The position numbers and the translations under genes are program-made. Of a DNA stretch of 64,000 nt, positions 14,869 to 25,280 are shown piece after piece (the first letter of the stretch is position 1; each line of letters begins with the position of its first letter). The stretch is taken from contig NZ_CP140152.1 of assembly GCF_034479515.1 (NCBI RefSeq), positions 3,224,001 through 3,288,000 of the forward strand, written 5' to 3'. A model generated the notes under the pieces. The model saw only the letters and a list, made by a program, of their open reading frames with translations. It did no database searches and was not told the DNA's origin. Source of the stretch: Duganella zoogloeoides. Its GTDB lineage: Bacteria > Pseudomonadota > Gammaproteobacteria > Burkholderiales > Burkholderiaceae_D.

Positions 14869-15087
14869 TTATTTACCTCGCGCTACATCCTCGCGCAACC
14901 GCTTTTCCTGGCGCGTCCGATACCAGAAGACACCGGCGCCAGCACAGAGAACCAGGCCGACCTGGGTAAACTCGTCGATCGGCAGCACCCCCTCCTTGCC
15001 CCAGGAACCGTAGCACATCAGCAGTCCCATGATGACCAGGGAAATAGCTTCCACCCACTTGTTAAGACGCTTCATTATCTCCACCAT
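14869..15087 (-). CDS. Small membrane protein
   Basis: 72 residues from the ATG at 15087, or 68 from the ATG at 15075 that follows GGTGGAG. Two hydrophobic helices (AISLVIMGLLMCYGSWG and FTQVGLVLCAGAGVFWY) are joined by a short acidic loop, with a basic tail RTRQEKRLREDVARGK that should remain cytoplasmic. No family recognised. The start overlaps the stop of the upstream lipoprotein gene, so the two are translationally coupled. Confidence 0.6.
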   Translation of the reverse strand: MVEIMKRLNKWVEAISLVIMGLLMCYGSWGKEGVLPIDEFTQVGLVLCAGAGVFWYRTRQEKRLREDVARGK

Positions 15088-16003
15088 TTAATAAAGGCTT
15101 TCCGCCTACCGTTACACGTAAACGTTCACCGCTGAATCCGGCCCGGGTACTGCCGTAGATCGCCATGCCGATCGCCTCGTAATGCGCGGATTTGTCCGCC
15201 TCGATGGACACGACCGCATCCGGCCTGTCACGGACAATTTTTCCCAGCGCCTGCGCCACCTCTGCTGTGGACGCCATTTTCTGCCCGTCCAGCTCGACAC
15301 GGGAATTATTGGAAATTTTCAGTACCAGTGTGTCGCTCATAGTGGCTACCTTGTCATAAAAATTGGAACCGCCGGGAATGTCACGCTCGGCTTGCTGCTT
15401 AATAAGCGAGCGAACAAACTTCTTTACTGCGCGATTGATCGTCACGAAATCGTTCCCCAGCGGCTTGGCAATATGGTACCGAATCTCCATGTCGAGATCG
15501 ATTTTGGTCCATGCGACATAGTTCACGCTCCAGCTTCCAAGATCGTTCACTCCTACTAAATGACCATCTTCGTCTCGAAAGACGTATAGCGCCGATTCGG
15601 GCTTCAAGGTTTTTTCGTTCAGCATGTCACGGTAGATTTCAAAACCTTCCGACGTGCCATCTCGATAAAGACGGCCTGGCTTGGTGGTATCGATTTTACT
15701 TGCAGCGTTCGCAACCAGCCATTCGGTACGGCCTTGCCCGCGTCCAAGCATTATCTGGCCCCTTATCTCGTCCGCACGAGGAGCATCGCGCCAATTGCGT
15801 GTCGCCATGCCGGGATATTGGAATGAAAAATTCAGCATTGAAGGCACTGAAGTTTCCGACTTGAACGTTGATGGGCTCAGAAATCTTCGGGTAAGTGCAC
15901 CGTCAACCAACTCAATTTCTTCGATGGTATTTGACGGCTCACTTTTCGAACAGGCCAACAATAGAAGGAGCAATATGCCGCAGCACCTGGATGCGAAGCT
16001 CAT
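15062..16003 (-). CDS. Lipoprotein with a C-terminal ExbD/TolR-like domain
   Basis: 313 residues from MSFASRCCG; the open frame extends further, but this Met starts a proper lipoprotein signal (ILLLLLLAC, acylated Cys near 18). The central part is unrecognised. The C-terminal 85 residues (ISNNSRVELDGQKMAS, AEVAQALGKIVRDRPDAVVS, IEADKSAHYEAIG, ending VTVGGKPL) follow the periplasmic domain of ExbD/TolR closely: a dG strand, a helix, VxIxAD, a Y helix and a last strand. The usual ExbD transmembrane helix is replaced by a lipid anchor. Coupled to the small membrane protein downstream. The domain match is by eye. Confidence 0.7.
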   Translation of the reverse strand: MSFASRCCGILLLLLLACSKSEPSNTIEEIELVDGALTRRFLSPSTFKSETSVPSMLNFSFQYPGMATRNWRDAPRADEIRGQIMLGRGQGRTEWLVANAASKIDTTKPGRLYRDGTSEGFEIYRDMLNEKTLKPESALYVFRDEDGHLVGVNDLGSWSVNYVAWTKIDLDMEIRYHIAKPLGNDFVTINRAVKKFVRSLIKQQAERDIPGGSNFYDKVATMSDTLVLKISNNSRVELDGQKMASTAEVAQALGKIVRDRPDAVVSIEADKSAHYEAIGMAIYGSTRAGFSGERLRVTVGGKPLLNGGDNEAS

Positions 16004-16097
16004 GATATTTACTTTGACAGATGAAATAAAAACCGCTCCGGCAGCATCGTCCAATGCTCCTTACGCCTATCGATTTTTGGTATCCAGATGGTCGGCA

Positions 16098-16691
16098 CTA
16101 TCCCGCTCCAGAATTTCCTGCGCAACGAAGACGCACTGCGTATTGAATTGCGAGCAGGAACGGCAAGGCGACCATCAGCACCCCGGGCAACAGTCCAGTC
16201 AACACACTGGTGAACCATTCGAGCGGATGGGTCTTTGACCAGTTGTTTGGCGGCGTCGACCACACCAGGTACGTCATCGCTGACGACACAATCGCCACGA
16301 CGGCAAGTACCGTCCGGAAGTTGAACCAATGGCGGCGTATCAGCACCGCTGCCACGGGAACGCCGACCAGTGCAAGCAAAGGCAGGACAAACAGCAGCGA
16401 CAGTACCATCATGTAAATGCCCCGACCAGGCACGAAGGTCCACCACCTGGTTTGCGCGAATACACCGTCCGCTGGCAAGCCGGTGAAGTCATGATAGGCA
16501 TAGCCGAAGCTGACGACCAACAGCCCGGCGAGTGCCGCCAGGTACCCTGCCGCGTACGGCATAACGCCGATGCGGTCATATTCAGGACCGAGCAACCAGC
16601 GCCAGAGCCACCAGGGCAGCGCTACCGCGATACCGAAGAAGATCAGCCCGAATGGCAGTGTCGTCCAGTAGAAAAGCCAGTCAGTTGCCAT
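16098..16691 (-). CDS. Polytopic inner-membrane protein, unknown
   Basis: 197 residues with five hydrophobic helices: about 10-30 (PFGLIFFGIAVALPWWLW), 44-63 (YAAGYLAALAGLLVVSFGYA), 90-115 (IYMMVLSLLFVLPLLALVGV), 125-145 and 162-185 (GLLPGVLMVALPFLLAI). Trp-rich loops. No transporter or enzyme signature. It lies upstream of the ExbD-like lipoprotein gene on the same strand with 94 bp between, so a shared transcript is plausible. Confidence 0.65.
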   Translation of the reverse strand: MATDWLFYWTTLPFGLIFFGIAVALPWWLWRWLLGPEYDRIGVMPYAAGYLAALAGLLVVSFGYAYHDFTGLPADGVFAQTRWWTFVPGRGIYMMVLSLLFVLPLLALVGVPVAAVLIRRHWFNFRTVLAVVAIVSSAMTYLVWSTPPNNWSKTHPLEWFTSVLTGLLPGVLMVALPFLLAIQYAVRLRCAGNSGAG

Positions 16692-16709
16692 GATGACCTT
16701 GGGAGATGT

Positions 16710-17156
16710 TTATTTCCAAAATTTAAACAACACGCCAGCAAGCTCACCAAGCAACCAGATCCCTTCCATCTTCTCGACCAGGTTGAGCGTTGACCGTTCA
16801 CGCCGTATTTCCGTGCCGTCTGCCAGGCGGCCCAGGTTCACCGGCTGGGCGACCTGGGCCAGGTCCAGCAAGCGGGGCAACTTCCCGGCTTCGAGCCACA
16901 GGCCGCGGCATTCGGGACAGACGTCCATCGAGACACCCTTGAAGCGCAGCGTTTTCATCATCTTGCCGTCGCGGGGACAGGGCCGTACGTGCGCTGGCTG
17001 GTCCGGTTGCTTGTGCAGTTCCAGCGCCGCGTGGGCGCGCACTGCGGGCAGCACATTGCCCGCAACCGCCACGCCCAGGCATTGCGGGCAGCGATGCACT
17101 TCGTAGCCGCTGGAGGCGCTGGCCGCCAGCGGCGTATCGTCTGCCGGACAAAGCAT
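16710..17156 (-). CDS. Zinc-ribbon protein (zf-TFIIB type, two ribbons)
   Basis: 148 residues from MLCPADDTPL. Two zinc ribbons are visible: LCP..D with HRCPQCLGVA at residues 3-28, and RPCPRDGKMM with DVCPECRGLWLE at about 60-88. The second carries the CxxCxGxWL signature of the TFIIB-like zinc-ribbon family. The C-terminal 55 residues are helical and hydrophobic at the end (GIWLLGELAGVLFKFW), perhaps membrane-associated. Its role in bacteria is not established. It begins 11 bp downstream of the DUF4259 stop, so the two genes are probably co-transcribed. Confidence 0.78.
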   Translation of the reverse strand: MLCPADDTPLAASASSGYEVHRCPQCLGVAVAGNVLPAVRAHAALELHKQPDQPAHVRPCPRDGKMMKTLRFKGVSMDVCPECRGLWLEAGKLPRLLDLAQVAQPVNLGRLADGTEIRRERSTLNLVEKMEGIWLLGELAGVLFKFWK

Positions 17157-17167
17157 GGCCACGCTCC

Positions 17168-17599
17168 TTACCCCAGGCGCGCCGCCAGGTCGTCCACCGC
17201 GGCGCGCCATTCGGCGTAATGCTCGCTCTCTTCCCACAACTGGCGCAGCTCCGACTGTCCGGACACGATGCGCGCCAGCGCCTGCTGCGCCTTGGCGGCG
17301 AGGTCGGTGCGCGGCTTGACCGCACCTTTCGCTTTTTCCTTGCGCGCATCCACCCATTCGTCGATCGCCGAGCTATCCTCGGTACGTGCGCCGCCCTTGC
17401 CTTGCAGCCGCGCCAGCACTTCGATCGCCGCCAGCGCTTCGGCTGCCAGCGGCGCTTCGAGTTCGCCGCCGGCGTCGGCGCCTGCCAATGCCGTATCGAG
17501 CGTGTTCTCGATGGCGTCCATATTGGTCGTCTCGTGCAGGTCTTCGGCCCAGTCCTGGGCGAAGTCATTGCCGAAAGCGTCTACCGCCCATGTACCCAT
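17168..17599 (-). CDS. DUF4259-domain protein
   Basis: 143 residues. The N-terminus MGTWAVDAFGNDFAQDWAED is the family signature (MGtWgxxaFxNDxAxDW), followed by an Ala/Glu-rich helical region and LAAEALAAIEVLARLQGKG. The C-terminal half is an additional helical domain with a charged linker (ARKEKAKGAVKPR) ending WRAAVDDLAARLG. DUF4259 proteins often appear in lists of putative immunity or housekeeping small proteins; no activity is known. Adjacent to the zinc-ribbon gene and downstream of the SPFH gene on the same strand. Confidence 0.83.
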   Translation of the reverse strand: MGTWAVDAFGNDFAQDWAEDLHETTNMDAIENTLDTALAGADAGGELEAPLAAEALAAIEVLARLQGKGGARTEDSSAIDEWVDARKEKAKGAVKPRTDLAAKAQQALARIVSGQSELRQLWEESEHYAEWRAAVDDLAARLG

Positions 17600-17616
17600 G
17601 TCCTGCTCCTGCTAAA

Positions 17617-18567
17617 TTATGGCCGCACCGGTTTGACCAGCGGCACGTCTTTTTGTGATTTGACGACCTGCATCGCGGTAGCGATCAAGCCACTGATGTC
17701 GCCCAGGTTGGCCGGCACGATGATGGAATTGTTGGTCTTGGCCAGCTTGCCGAACGCCTCCACGTACTGCTCGGCCACTTTCAGATTGACCGCGTCTTCG
17801 CCGCCCGGATCGCGGATCGCCGAACCCACCTGGCGCAGCGCATTGGCGTTGGCCTCGGCCAGCGCGACGATGGCTGCCGCCTCGCCCTCGGCGCGGTTGA
17901 TGGCGGCCTGCTTGTCGCCTTCGGAGCGGGCGATCTGCGCTTCGCGTTCGCCGTTGGCGATGTTGATCTGCTCCTGCTTGCGCCCTTCCGAGGCGGCGAT
18001 CAGCGCGCGCTTTTCGCGTTCGGCGGTGATCTGCGCCTGCATGGCGTGCAGGATTTCCGCCGGCGGCGTCAGGTCCTTGATCTCGTAGCGCAGCACTTTG
18101 ACGCCCCAGTTGGCAGCCGATTCGTCGATGGCGTTGACGATGGTGGTGTTGATATGGTCACGTTCCTCGAAGGTCTTATCGAGCTCCATGCGGCCGATCA
18201 CCGAGCGCAGCGTGGTTTGCGCCAGCTGCGTGATGGCGGCGATATAGTTGGACGAACCGTACGAGGCGCGCATGGCGTCGGTGACCTGGAAGTACAGGAT
18301 GCCGTCCACCTGCAACTGCGTGTTGTCCTTGGTGATGCAGACCTGCGGCGGCACGTCGAGCGGAATCTCCTTCAGCACGTGCTTGTAGGCGATGCGATCG
18401 ACAAACGGGATCACGATATTGAGGCCGGGGCCCAGCGTCGCGTGGTATTTGCCGAGCCGCTCCACCACCCACGCATGCTGCTGCGGCACCACGTTGATGG
18501 TCTTGAACACAAACACCAACGCCAGCACAAACAGCACCAGGGTCACATTGCCGAAACTGATATCCAT
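17617..18567 (-). CDS. SPFH/band-7 membrane protease-associated protein (QmcA-like)
   Basis: 316 residues from MDISFGN, which follows GGAGAC; an earlier in-frame start would overlap the nfeD-like gene. One N-terminal membrane helix (TLVLFVLALVFVFKTINVV), then the SPFH domain (RLGKYHATLGPGLNIVIPFV, VDGILYFQVTD, LRSVIGRMELDKTFEERD), then a coiled Ala/Glu-rich stalk (REKRALIAASEGRKQEQINI) and AIVALAEANANALRQVG. These proteins oligomerise in the membrane and scaffold proteases or organise lipid domains. The pairing with an NfeD protein just upstream is the usual genomic arrangement. Confidence 0.92.
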   Translation of the reverse strand: MDISFGNVTLVLFVLALVFVFKTINVVPQQHAWVVERLGKYHATLGPGLNIVIPFVDRIAYKHVLKEIPLDVPPQVCITKDNTQLQVDGILYFQVTDAMRASYGSSNYIAAITQLAQTTLRSVIGRMELDKTFEERDHINTTIVNAIDESAANWGVKVLRYEIKDLTPPAEILHAMQAQITAEREKRALIAASEGRKQEQINIANGEREAQIARSEGDKQAAINRAEGEAAAIVALAEANANALRQVGSAIRDPGGEDAVNLKVAEQYVEAFGKLAKTNNSIIVPANLGDISGLIATAMQVVKSQKDVPLVKPVRP

Positions 18568-18592
18568 CCAGGTCTCCTTCGTTTGAAATTGA

Positions 18593-19027
18593 TTAGGCCG
18601 CGACAATCAGGCGGCTGCCGCGCACTTCGCGGATGATGTACTGTCCCGGCGCCGGGACCGAAGCACCCGTCGCAGTGCGGTCGAGCTCCACGTCCCACAG
18701 CGCACCGCGATACATCACGCGCGCCACGCCGTCCTGCCAGGCCGGCACGGTAACGGTCTGGCCGATGTCCAGGTTCACATTGGGATCGCGCTCGGCTTCC
18801 ACCCGGGTGCCCATCCTGCCGTAGCGGCTGCGGCGCAAGCCGATGGTCGCGGCCACGCCGACGATGGCGGCCACCATGGTCTGGATCGGCAGCGCCAGCC
18901 CGATGGCGGCAGCGAGCGCGCCGAACACCAGGCCGATGGCGATCATCAGCAAATAGAACGTGCCGATGAACAGTTCAACGGTTACCGCAACGCCGGCGGC
19001 GATCAACCAGAAACTCCAGTCAGCCAT
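18593..19027 (-). CDS. NfeD-family membrane protein
   Basis: 144 residues. Three or four hydrophobic helices occupy residues 5-65 (FWLIAAGVAVTVELFIGTFY, IAIGLVFGALAAAIGLAL, MVAAIVGVAATIGLR). A C-terminal OB-fold domain follows (LDIGQTVTVPAWQDGVARV, YRGALWDVELD, YIIREVRGSRLIVAA). NfeD proteins partner with SPFH proteins, here the gene 25 bp downstream, and are thought to link them to quality control in the inner membrane. The OB-fold ending GSRLxV is diagnostic. Confident in family, not in physiological role. Confidence 0.9.
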   Translation of the reverse strand: MADWSFWLIAAGVAVTVELFIGTFYLLMIAIGLVFGALAAAIGLALPIQTMVAAIVGVAATIGLRRSRYGRMGTRVEAERDPNVNLDIGQTVTVPAWQDGVARVMYRGALWDVELDRTATGASVPAPGQYIIREVRGSRLIVAA

Positions 19028-19063
19028 GATGTCTCCTCCTCTCGTGAGCTATTTTCAAATACA

Positions 19064-19100
19064 AAGACCCCCGGAGCCCAATATGGGCCACGAGGGTCTT
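19064..19100 (-). terminator. Probable intrinsic terminator downstream of ppsA
   Basis: AAGACCC (19064-19070) pairs with GGGTCTT (19094-19100), with an inner GCCCA/TGGGC arm. On the minus strand it is followed by TTTGTATTT. It lies 85 bp past the ppsA stop and before the nfeD-like start. Confidence 0.6.
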
Positions 19101-19184
19101 GGATGCAAGAACGTTTTTTGTGGAGTAAAAGGCTACTAAATTCATTAACTCCAGTCTAAACGATTTTTGTCTTGCGCCAACTTT

Positions 19185-21617
19185 TTATTTGGGTTGCAGG
19201 CTTGCCAGTTTCTGCCACGTATCGATCACCGAGTCCGGGTTCAGCGACATCGATTCGATGCCCTGCTCCATCAGCCACACCGCGAAGTCCGGGTGGTCGG
19301 AAGGACCCTGGCCGCAAATGCCGATGTACTTGCCTTTTTCGCGGCAGGCCTTGATGGCCAGCGACAGCAAGGCTTTGACGGCCGGATCGCGTTCGTCGAA
19401 GTCGGCAGCGAGCAGCGCCATGCCGGAATCGCGGTCCAGGCCCAGGGTCAGCTGGGTCAGGTCGTTGGAACCGATCGAGAAGCCGTCGAAGAACTCGAGG
19501 AACTGGTCGGCCAAAATCGCGTTCGATGGCACTTCGCACATCATGATCAGGCGCAGGTCGTTTTCGCCGCGTACCAGGCCGTTCTTGGCCAGCAGGTTCA
19601 CGACTTTTTCAGCCTGGCCCAGGGTGCGCACGAACGGCACCATGATCTCGACGTTGGTCAGGCCCATGTCGTTACGCACGCGCTTCATGGCCAGGCATTC
19701 CATTTCGAAGGCGCCCGCGAAGTCTTCGGCCAGGTAGCGCGCAGCGCCACGGAAGCCCAGCATCGGGTTTTCTTCGTCCGGTTCGTAGCGCGAACCGCCG
19801 ATCAGCTTCTTGTACTCGTTGGACTTGAAGTCCGACATGCGCACGATGACTTTTTTCGGCCAGAACGCGGCAGCGATGGTGGCGATGCCTTCGGCCAGCT
19901 TGTCGACGTAGAAGGCTTTCGGCGACGCGTGGCCGCGGGCGACCGACTCCACTGCCTTTTTCAGGTCGGCGTCGATGTTCGGGTATTCCAGGATCGCTTT
20001 CGGGTGCACACCAATATTGTTATTGATGATGAACTCGAGGCGGGCCAGGCCCACGCCGGCATTCGGCACGGACTGGAAATCGAACGCCAGTTGCGGGTTG
20101 CCGACGTTGAGCATGATCTTGGTTGGCAGTTTCGGCAGTTCGCCGCGCTGCACTTCCGAAATTTCGGTTTCCAGCAGGCCGTCGTAGATCTTGCCTTCGT
20201 CGCCTTCGGCGCACGACACGGTCACGAACGTGCCGTCCTTGAGCACTTCGGTCGCATCACCGCAACCGACAACTGCCGGCACGCCCAGTTCACGGGCGAT
20301 GATCGCCGCGTGGCAGGTACGGCCGCCGCGGTTGGTGACGATGGCCGAGGCGCGCTTCATGACCGGTTCCCAGTTCGGGTCGGTCATGTCGGCCACCAGC
20401 ACGTCGCCGGGCTGCACGCGTTCCATTTCCGACGGGTCGGTAATCACGCGCACCGGGCCGGCGCCGATCTTCTGGCCGATGGCGCGGCCGGACGTCAGCA
20501 CGGTGCCGGTCGATTTCAGTTTGAAGCGCTGCTGCACGTCGGTCGCTTTCTGTTGCGATTTGACGGTTTCAGGACGCGCTTGCAGGATGTACAGTTTGCC
20601 GTCGCGGCCATCCTTGCCCCACTCGATGTCCATCGGACGGCCGTAGTGGTTTTCGATGATGACGGCGTACTTGGCCAGCTCCACCACTTCGGTGTCGTTG
20701 AGCGAGTAGCGGTTGCGCAGTTCCACCGGCACGTCCACGGTTTTCACCGAGCGGCCGGCCTTGGCTTCGTTGGTGAACTCCATCTTGATCAGCTTGGAGC
20801 CGATGTTGCGGCGGATGACAGGCGATTTGCCTTTTTCCAGCATTGGCTTGTGGACGTAGAATTCGTCCGGGTTGACGGCGCCCTGCACCACGGTCTCGCC
20901 CAGGCCATAGCTCGAGGTAACGAACACCACGTCCTTGAAGCCCGATTCGGTATCGATGGTAAACATCACACCGGCGGCGCCCAGGTCGGAACGGACCATG
21001 CGCTGCACGCCGGCCGACAACGCCACTTCGGCGTGGGTAAAGCCTTTATGCACGCGGTACGAGATGGCGCGGTCGTTGTACAGCGACGCGAACACGTGCT
21101 TCATTGCTTCGAGCACGTTGTCGATGCCGACCACGTTCAGGAACGACTCCTGTTGACCGGCGAACGAGGCGTCCGGCAAGTCTTCGGCGGTGGCCGACGA
21201 ACGCACGGCAAACGACATTTCGGTGGTGGAGTCGGCAACCAGGCGCTCGTAGAAGGCCGTGATTTCGGCCTGCAGGCGTGGCTGGAACGGGGTTTCGACG
21301 ATCCAGCCGCGAATCTCGGCGCCCGCTTGCGCCAGGGCGCGCACGTCGTCGATATTCAGGTCGGCCAAGCGGTTGGCAATGCGTTCGGCCAGCGGCTTGC
21401 CGCCGTCGACGCTGTGTTCGAGGAAGTCGCGGAATGCCTGCGCCGTGGTGGCAAAGCCACCAGGCACACGCACGCCGGCGCCAGCCAGCTGGCTGATCAT
21501 TTCGCCCAGGGACGCGTTCTTGCCGCCGACCGATTCGACATCGGTCATGCGTAAATTTTCGAACGATGCGACGTAAACCGCTTCCCCTGCCTGCTCCTTC
21601 AATGCTGCGTTAGACAT
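19185..21617 (-). CDS. ppsA: Phosphoenolpyruvate synthase
   Basis: 810 residues from MSNAALKEQ, preceded by AAAGGTG; a GTG three codons earlier is less likely. It makes phosphoenolpyruvate from pyruvate and ATP for gluconeogenesis. Domains in order: an ATP-grasp N-terminal domain ([12 protein letters not shown] near 30, [20 protein letters not shown] near 140), the phosphohistidine domain with [19 protein letters not shown] (catalytic His near 430), and a PEP-binding TIM barrel ([41 protein letters not shown], and [12 protein letters not shown] with its catalytic Cys). Length and motifs are complete. Divergent from ppsR, its kinase/pyrophosphorylase, as is usual in beta- and gammaproteobacteria. 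Confidence 0.97.
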   Translation of the reverse strand: MSNAALKEQAGEAVYVASFENLRMTDVESVGGKNASLGEMISQLAGAGVRVPGGFATTAQAFRDFLEHSVDGGKPLAERIANRLADLNIDDVRALAQAGAEIRGWIVETPFQPRLQAEITAFYERLVADSTTEMSFAVRSSATAEDLPDASFAGQQESFLNVVGIDNVLEAMKHVFASLYNDRAISYRVHKGFTHAEVALSAGVQRMVRSDLGAAGVMFTIDTESGFKDVVFVTSSYGLGETVVQGAVNPDEFYVHKPMLEKGKSPVIRRNIGSKLIKMEFTNEAKAGRSVKTVDVPVELRNRYSLNDTEVVELAKYAVIIENHYGRPMDIEWGKDGRDGKLYILQARPETVKSQQKATDVQQRFKLKSTGTVLTSGRAIGQKIGAGPVRVITDPSEMERVQPGDVLVADMTDPNWEPVMKRASAIVTNRGGRTCHAAIIARELGVPAVVGCGDATEVLKDGTFVTVSCAEGDEGKIYDGLLETEISEVQRGELPKLPTKIMLNVGNPQLAFDFQSVPNAGVGLARLEFIINNNIGVHPKAILEYPNIDADLKKAVESVARGHASPKAFYVDKLAEGIATIAAAFWPKKVIVRMSDFKSNEYKKLIGGSRYEPDEENPMLGFRGAARYLAEDFAGAFEMECLAMKRVRNDMGLTNVEIMVPFVRTLGQAEKVVNLLAKNGLVRGENDLRLIMMCEVPSNAILADQFLEFFDGFSIGSNDLTQLTLGLDRDSGMALLAADFDERDPAVKALLSLAIKACREKGKYIGICGQGPSDHPDFAVWLMEQGIESMSLNPDSVIDTWQKLASLQPK

Positions 21618-21784
21618 AAAAAACACCTTTTTGATGATAGAAATCTTTCAGCCGGGTGCAGACGTCTCCGTTTTGCTTGTTCTTGTTATTCTGGTCGTCG
21701 TGCACCACAATCATGCTATTGGCAACCATTCTACAGCCTGTAACGACAATTGACGATTCCTGAACACCACCGGCAGAAAAATAC

Positions 21785-22633
21785 ATGACACAAGAACAAC
21801 GAACCTCCTTTCCCACCGCATCACGCACGGTGTTCTTCGTCTCCGACGGCACCGGCATCACGGCTGAAACCTTCGGTCACTCGGTGCTGACCCAGTTCGA
21901 ACTGCGCTTCCGCCAGATCCGCCTGCCGTTCATCGATACGCTCGACAAGGCGCACGACGCCGCGCGCAAGATCAACGAGGCGTTCGTGACCGACGGTCAG
22001 CGCCCGATCATTTTTTCCACGCTGGTGCAGACCGAACTGTCGGACGTGATCCGCCGCTGCAAGGGCATGTACATGGACCTGTTCCAGACCTTCGTGGCGC
22101 CGCTGGAACAGGAATTGAACGTCAAATCGACGCACACCATCGGCCGGTCGCACAATATCGTCGATAGCGAAGAGTATAAAAACCGCATCGAGGCGATCAA
22201 CTTCTCGCTGGCCCACGACGACGGCCAGTCGCACAAGAACCTCTCTTCGGCCGACATCATCCTGGTCGGCGTATCGCGCTCGGGCAAGACGCCAACGAGC
22301 TTGTACCTGGCCATGCAGTACGGGATCAAGGCGGCCAACTACCCGCTCATTCCCGACGACTTCGAGCGCGGCCGCCTGCCGTCGTCGCTGTACGAGTTCA
22401 AGTCGAAGATTTTCGGCCTGACGATCACGCCCGAGCGCTTGTCCGAGATCCGCAACGAGCGCCGCGCGGGCAGCAAGTACGCGTCGATCGAGAATTGCCG
22501 GTACGAGGTGAACGAGGCCGAAACCATGATGAAGCGCGAGGGGATACGCTGGCTGTCGTCCACCACCAAGTCGATCGAGGAAATTTCGACCACCATCCTG
22601 CAAGAAATCAAACCGGACCGCCGCGAATACTAG
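21785..22633 (+). CDS. ppsR: PEP synthase regulatory kinase/phosphorylase
   Basis: 282 residues, full length for the DUF299 (PSRP) family. It phosphorylates, and by phosphorolysis dephosphorylates, a Thr of PpsA, switching PEP synthase off and on. N-terminal [20 protein letters not shown] is the family signature. The nucleotide-binding P-loop is [12 protein letters not shown] near residue 160, followed by [17 protein letters not shown] and [19 protein letters not shown] (with F for the first L). It is divergently transcribed from ppsA across a 167-bp spacer that should hold both promoters. The start ATG is the only one before the conserved N-terminus. Confidence 0.96.
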   Translation: MTQEQRTSFPTASRTVFFVSDGTGITAETFGHSVLTQFELRFRQIRLPFIDTLDKAHDAARKINEAFVTDGQRPIIFSTLVQTELSDVIRRCKGMYMDLFQTFVAPLEQELNVKSTHTIGRSHNIVDSEEYKNRIEAINFSLAHDDGQSHKNLSSADIILVGVSRSGKTPTSLYLAMQYGIKAANYPLIPDDFERGRLPSSLYEFKSKIFGLTITPERLSEIRNERRAGSKYASIENCRYEVNEAETMMKREGIRWLSSTTKSIEEISTTILQEIKPDRREY

Positions 22634-22743
22634 GAGCGCCGGAAAGCCGTCATAGCGGCGTTGCCGCTCCTTGCCGCATAGTCGTACTGTTCGTCCTGCC
22701 TTCGTCGCGGCGCCTTGCTCCGGCGGCTATGCCAGGCGCTCCG

Positions 22744-25158
22744 CTAGACGCGTGGCGGGTCGGTATCGCGCGCATACACGCGGTGCCGCGCCAGCACCGC
22801 CACGAACCGCGCCAGCGCATCGGCCAGGTCGCAGCTGTCGGCCACGATTACACCGGGATCCGGCTGGCCGTCTGGCAGCTTGTCCGGGACGTGCGCCGCC
22901 CGCAGCAGCACGGCGCCGCTGCCCACGGCCAGCATCGGCTTCAGGTGCCGGAACTGCAGTTTCAAAAATTCCAGCGCGCGCGCATCGCGCGACAGCGCGC
23001 ACTCTCCCTCGGGATAATCGGGCACGATCACCGCATCGAACAGCGCCGACGGTCCCGCCTCGATACTGATTTCCACGTCCAGCGGCGCGTCGTCGCTGGC
23101 GGCGATTTTACCGATTTGGTCGCCCACCAGGCGCGGCGCCGCGCCCAGGTCCAGCAAGGCCGCATACAGCTTGCGCGTTTGCGGACCATCGACGCCCGGC
23201 GCCACCAGCAGCGCTACCCGGCGCGTGGCCACGCCCACGTTGCCGGGGCGGTGGAACAGCGACAGCGGCGGCGATGGCGGATACTGGTATGGCGGGCGGC
23301 TGGTGGCCGGCGGCAGCGGGTCCGGCACGTCCATCCCCAGGCTGGCGGCCACGCGCGCGGCCAGCCCATTATCGACATTGACCAGCGCCGCCAGCACCCG
23401 CTTGCGCACCGCCGGCGTCTGCACCCGCGTCAGCTCGAACCGGAACGCCTGCACGATGTGGTCCTGCTCGACGGTTGTCTGGCTGATCCAGAACAGGCGC
23501 GCCTGCGAATAATGGTCGGCGAACAGCTCCGGCTTGCCGCGCACCTCGTTGCCGTGCGACGCTTCCGGCACGCTGACAAAACCGCGCACGCCGGCCTGGA
23601 ACGGGCAGCCGCCGGCCAGCGAATTCGGTTCGTAATTGACTCGGCCCCGGTTGATCTGCTGGCGGTGCATGCCGTCGCGCTGGTTGTTATGGATCGGCGC
23701 CACCGGGCTGTTGATCGGAATCTCATGGAAGTTGGCCCCACCGAGGCGCGAGATCTGGGTATCGACGTAAGAGTGCAAGCGGCCTTGCAGCAGTGGATCG
23801 TTGGTGAAGTCGATGCCGGGCACCACGTGGGCGGCGCAAAACGCCACCTGCTCGGTCTCGGCAAAGAAATTGTCGGGGTTGCGATTGAGGACCAGCTTGC
23901 CCACGGTGCGCAGCGGCACCAGCGCTTCCGGCACCAGCTTGGTGGGATCGAGAATGTCGAACGGGAAGCGCGCGGCCTGCGCCTCACTGAATACTTGCAG
24001 GCCCAGTTCCCATTGCGGGAACTGGCCGCTGTCGATGGCTTCCCACAAATCGCGCCGGTGGTAATCGGGATCGGCCGCCACCAGGCGCACTGCCTCGTCC
24101 CACACCAGCGCATGGGTGCCGGCCATGGGCGACCAGTGGAACTTGCAGAAGACCGACGTACCATGCGCGTTCACCAGCCGGAACGTGTGCACGCCGAAGC
24201 CCTGCATCATGCGGTAGCTGCGCGGGATCGCCCGGTCCGACGTGTGCCAAAGCAGCATGTGAACGATTTCGGGACTGAGCGAGGCGAAATCCCAGAACGT
24301 GTCGTGCGCGCTCGATGCCTGCGGCATGCCGTGGTGCGGTTCGGGTTTCACCGCGTGGATCAGGTCCGGGAATTTCATCGCCTCCTGGATGAAGAACACC
24401 GGGATGTTGTTGCCTACCAGGTCCCAGTTGCCGTCTTCCGTATAAAACTTGACGGCGAAGCCGCGCACGTCGCGCACCGTGTCGGCCGAACCGCGCTCGC
24501 CGGCCACGGTGGAAAACCGTACGAATACCGGTGTGCGTTTGCCAGTCGCGCTAAACAGTGCGGCGCGGGTAATGGCGCTCTGGTCGCCGTAACTCTCGAA
24601 ATAGCCGTGGGCGGCCGAGCCGCGCGCGTGCACCACGCGCTCCGGTATGCGCTCATGGTCGAAGTGCGTGATTTTTTCGCGCAGAATAAAATCTTCCATC
24701 AGGGTGGGACCGCGCAGGCCGGCCTTGAGGCTGTTCTGGTTGTCGGCCACGCGCACCGCCTGGTTGGTGGTCAGCATGCGGCCGGTATCGTCCACCCGCA
24801 CCCGGTCGAGCGGGCCGTCGAGCGGGTTGTCGCCCAGGTCCGGCTGGCCGGCGCCCACCTTGGGCGAGGCCACGGTCTCGGTGCTAGTGCTGGCCGTGGC
24901 CAGCGGCGACGTGGGCGTCTCCGTATCGCCCTCGTGCGGCACCCAGGCGGCGTCGCCGTATTCGAGCGCCTTGGTGGGGTTGTAGGGCATGTCGGCGGCC
25001 AGTTGGGCGTCGCTGACGACCTTCTCGAGCAACTGGCTGGCGATGGGGTTGGGCGGGCCAAGGCGCGACGGGCGCGGCGCCTTCGAGGGACCGCCCAGGG
25101 TGCTCAGGATGGAACCGGCGCCGTCCACGTCGCCGCCATTGCTTTTGCGTTTGGCCAT
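22744..25158 (-). CDS. katE: Catalase HPII (large-subunit, DJ-1-domain catalase)
   Basis: 804 residues from MAKRKSNGG. It disproportionates hydrogen peroxide using haem. An extended N-terminus of about 150 residues is followed by the catalase core: His177 in [12 protein letters not shown], Asn250 in [12 protein letters not shown] and the haem-ligand Tyr in [29 protein letters not shown] and [12 protein letters not shown] are also typical. The C-terminal 150 residues form the DJ-1/PfpI-like domain ([13 protein letters not shown], ending with [17 protein letters not shown]) found only in large-subunit catalases such as E. coli HPII. Often stationary-phase controlled, which is family knowledge and not visible here. 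Convergent with ppsR. Confidence 0.96.
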   Translation of the reverse strand: MAKRKSNGGDVDGAGSILSTLGGPSKAPRPSRLGPPNPIASQLLEKVVSDAQLAADMPYNPTKALEYGDAAWVPHEGDTETPTSPLATASTSTETVASPKVGAGQPDLGDNPLDGPLDRVRVDDTGRMLTTNQAVRVADNQNSLKAGLRGPTLMEDFILREKITHFDHERIPERVVHARGSAAHGYFESYGDQSAITRAALFSATGKRTPVFVRFSTVAGERGSADTVRDVRGFAVKFYTEDGNWDLVGNNIPVFFIQEAMKFPDLIHAVKPEPHHGMPQASSAHDTFWDFASLSPEIVHMLLWHTSDRAIPRSYRMMQGFGVHTFRLVNAHGTSVFCKFHWSPMAGTHALVWDEAVRLVAADPDYHRRDLWEAIDSGQFPQWELGLQVFSEAQAARFPFDILDPTKLVPEALVPLRTVGKLVLNRNPDNFFAETEQVAFCAAHVVPGIDFTNDPLLQGRLHSYVDTQISRLGGANFHEIPINSPVAPIHNNQRDGMHRQQINRGRVNYEPNSLAGGCPFQAGVRGFVSVPEASHGNEVRGKPELFADHYSQARLFWISQTTVEQDHIVQAFRFELTRVQTPAVRKRVLAALVNVDNGLAARVAASLGMDVPDPLPPATSRPPYQYPPSPPLSLFHRPGNVGVATRRVALLVAPGVDGPQTRKLYAALLDLGAAPRLVGDQIGKIAASDDAPLDVEISIEAGPSALFDAVIVPDYPEGECALSRDARALEFLKLQFRHLKPMLAVGSGAVLLRAAHVPDKLPDGQPDPGVIVADSCDLADALARFVAVLARHRVYARDTDPPRV

Positions 25159-25280
25159 GTCTCGACTCCTGTTCAATACCCGCTCCGAACGGCGGGCTGA
25201 AGTCGAGTTTGAGAGTCTTGGGATGACGCCGCTTGATGTCGCTCAAGCGCGGGGAGAACAGGAATGCCGCTGAAAAATCC

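Noticed and set aside
19167..21554. 795-residue open frame on the plus strand opposite ppsA
   Set aside because: It is His/Arg/Ala/Val-rich with no known motif and is the complementary shadow of a high-GC, fully conserved gene.
22495..25200. 901-residue plus-strand open frame opposite katE
   Set aside because: Shadow of the catalase gene; overlaps the end of ppsR in another frame and has no domain features.
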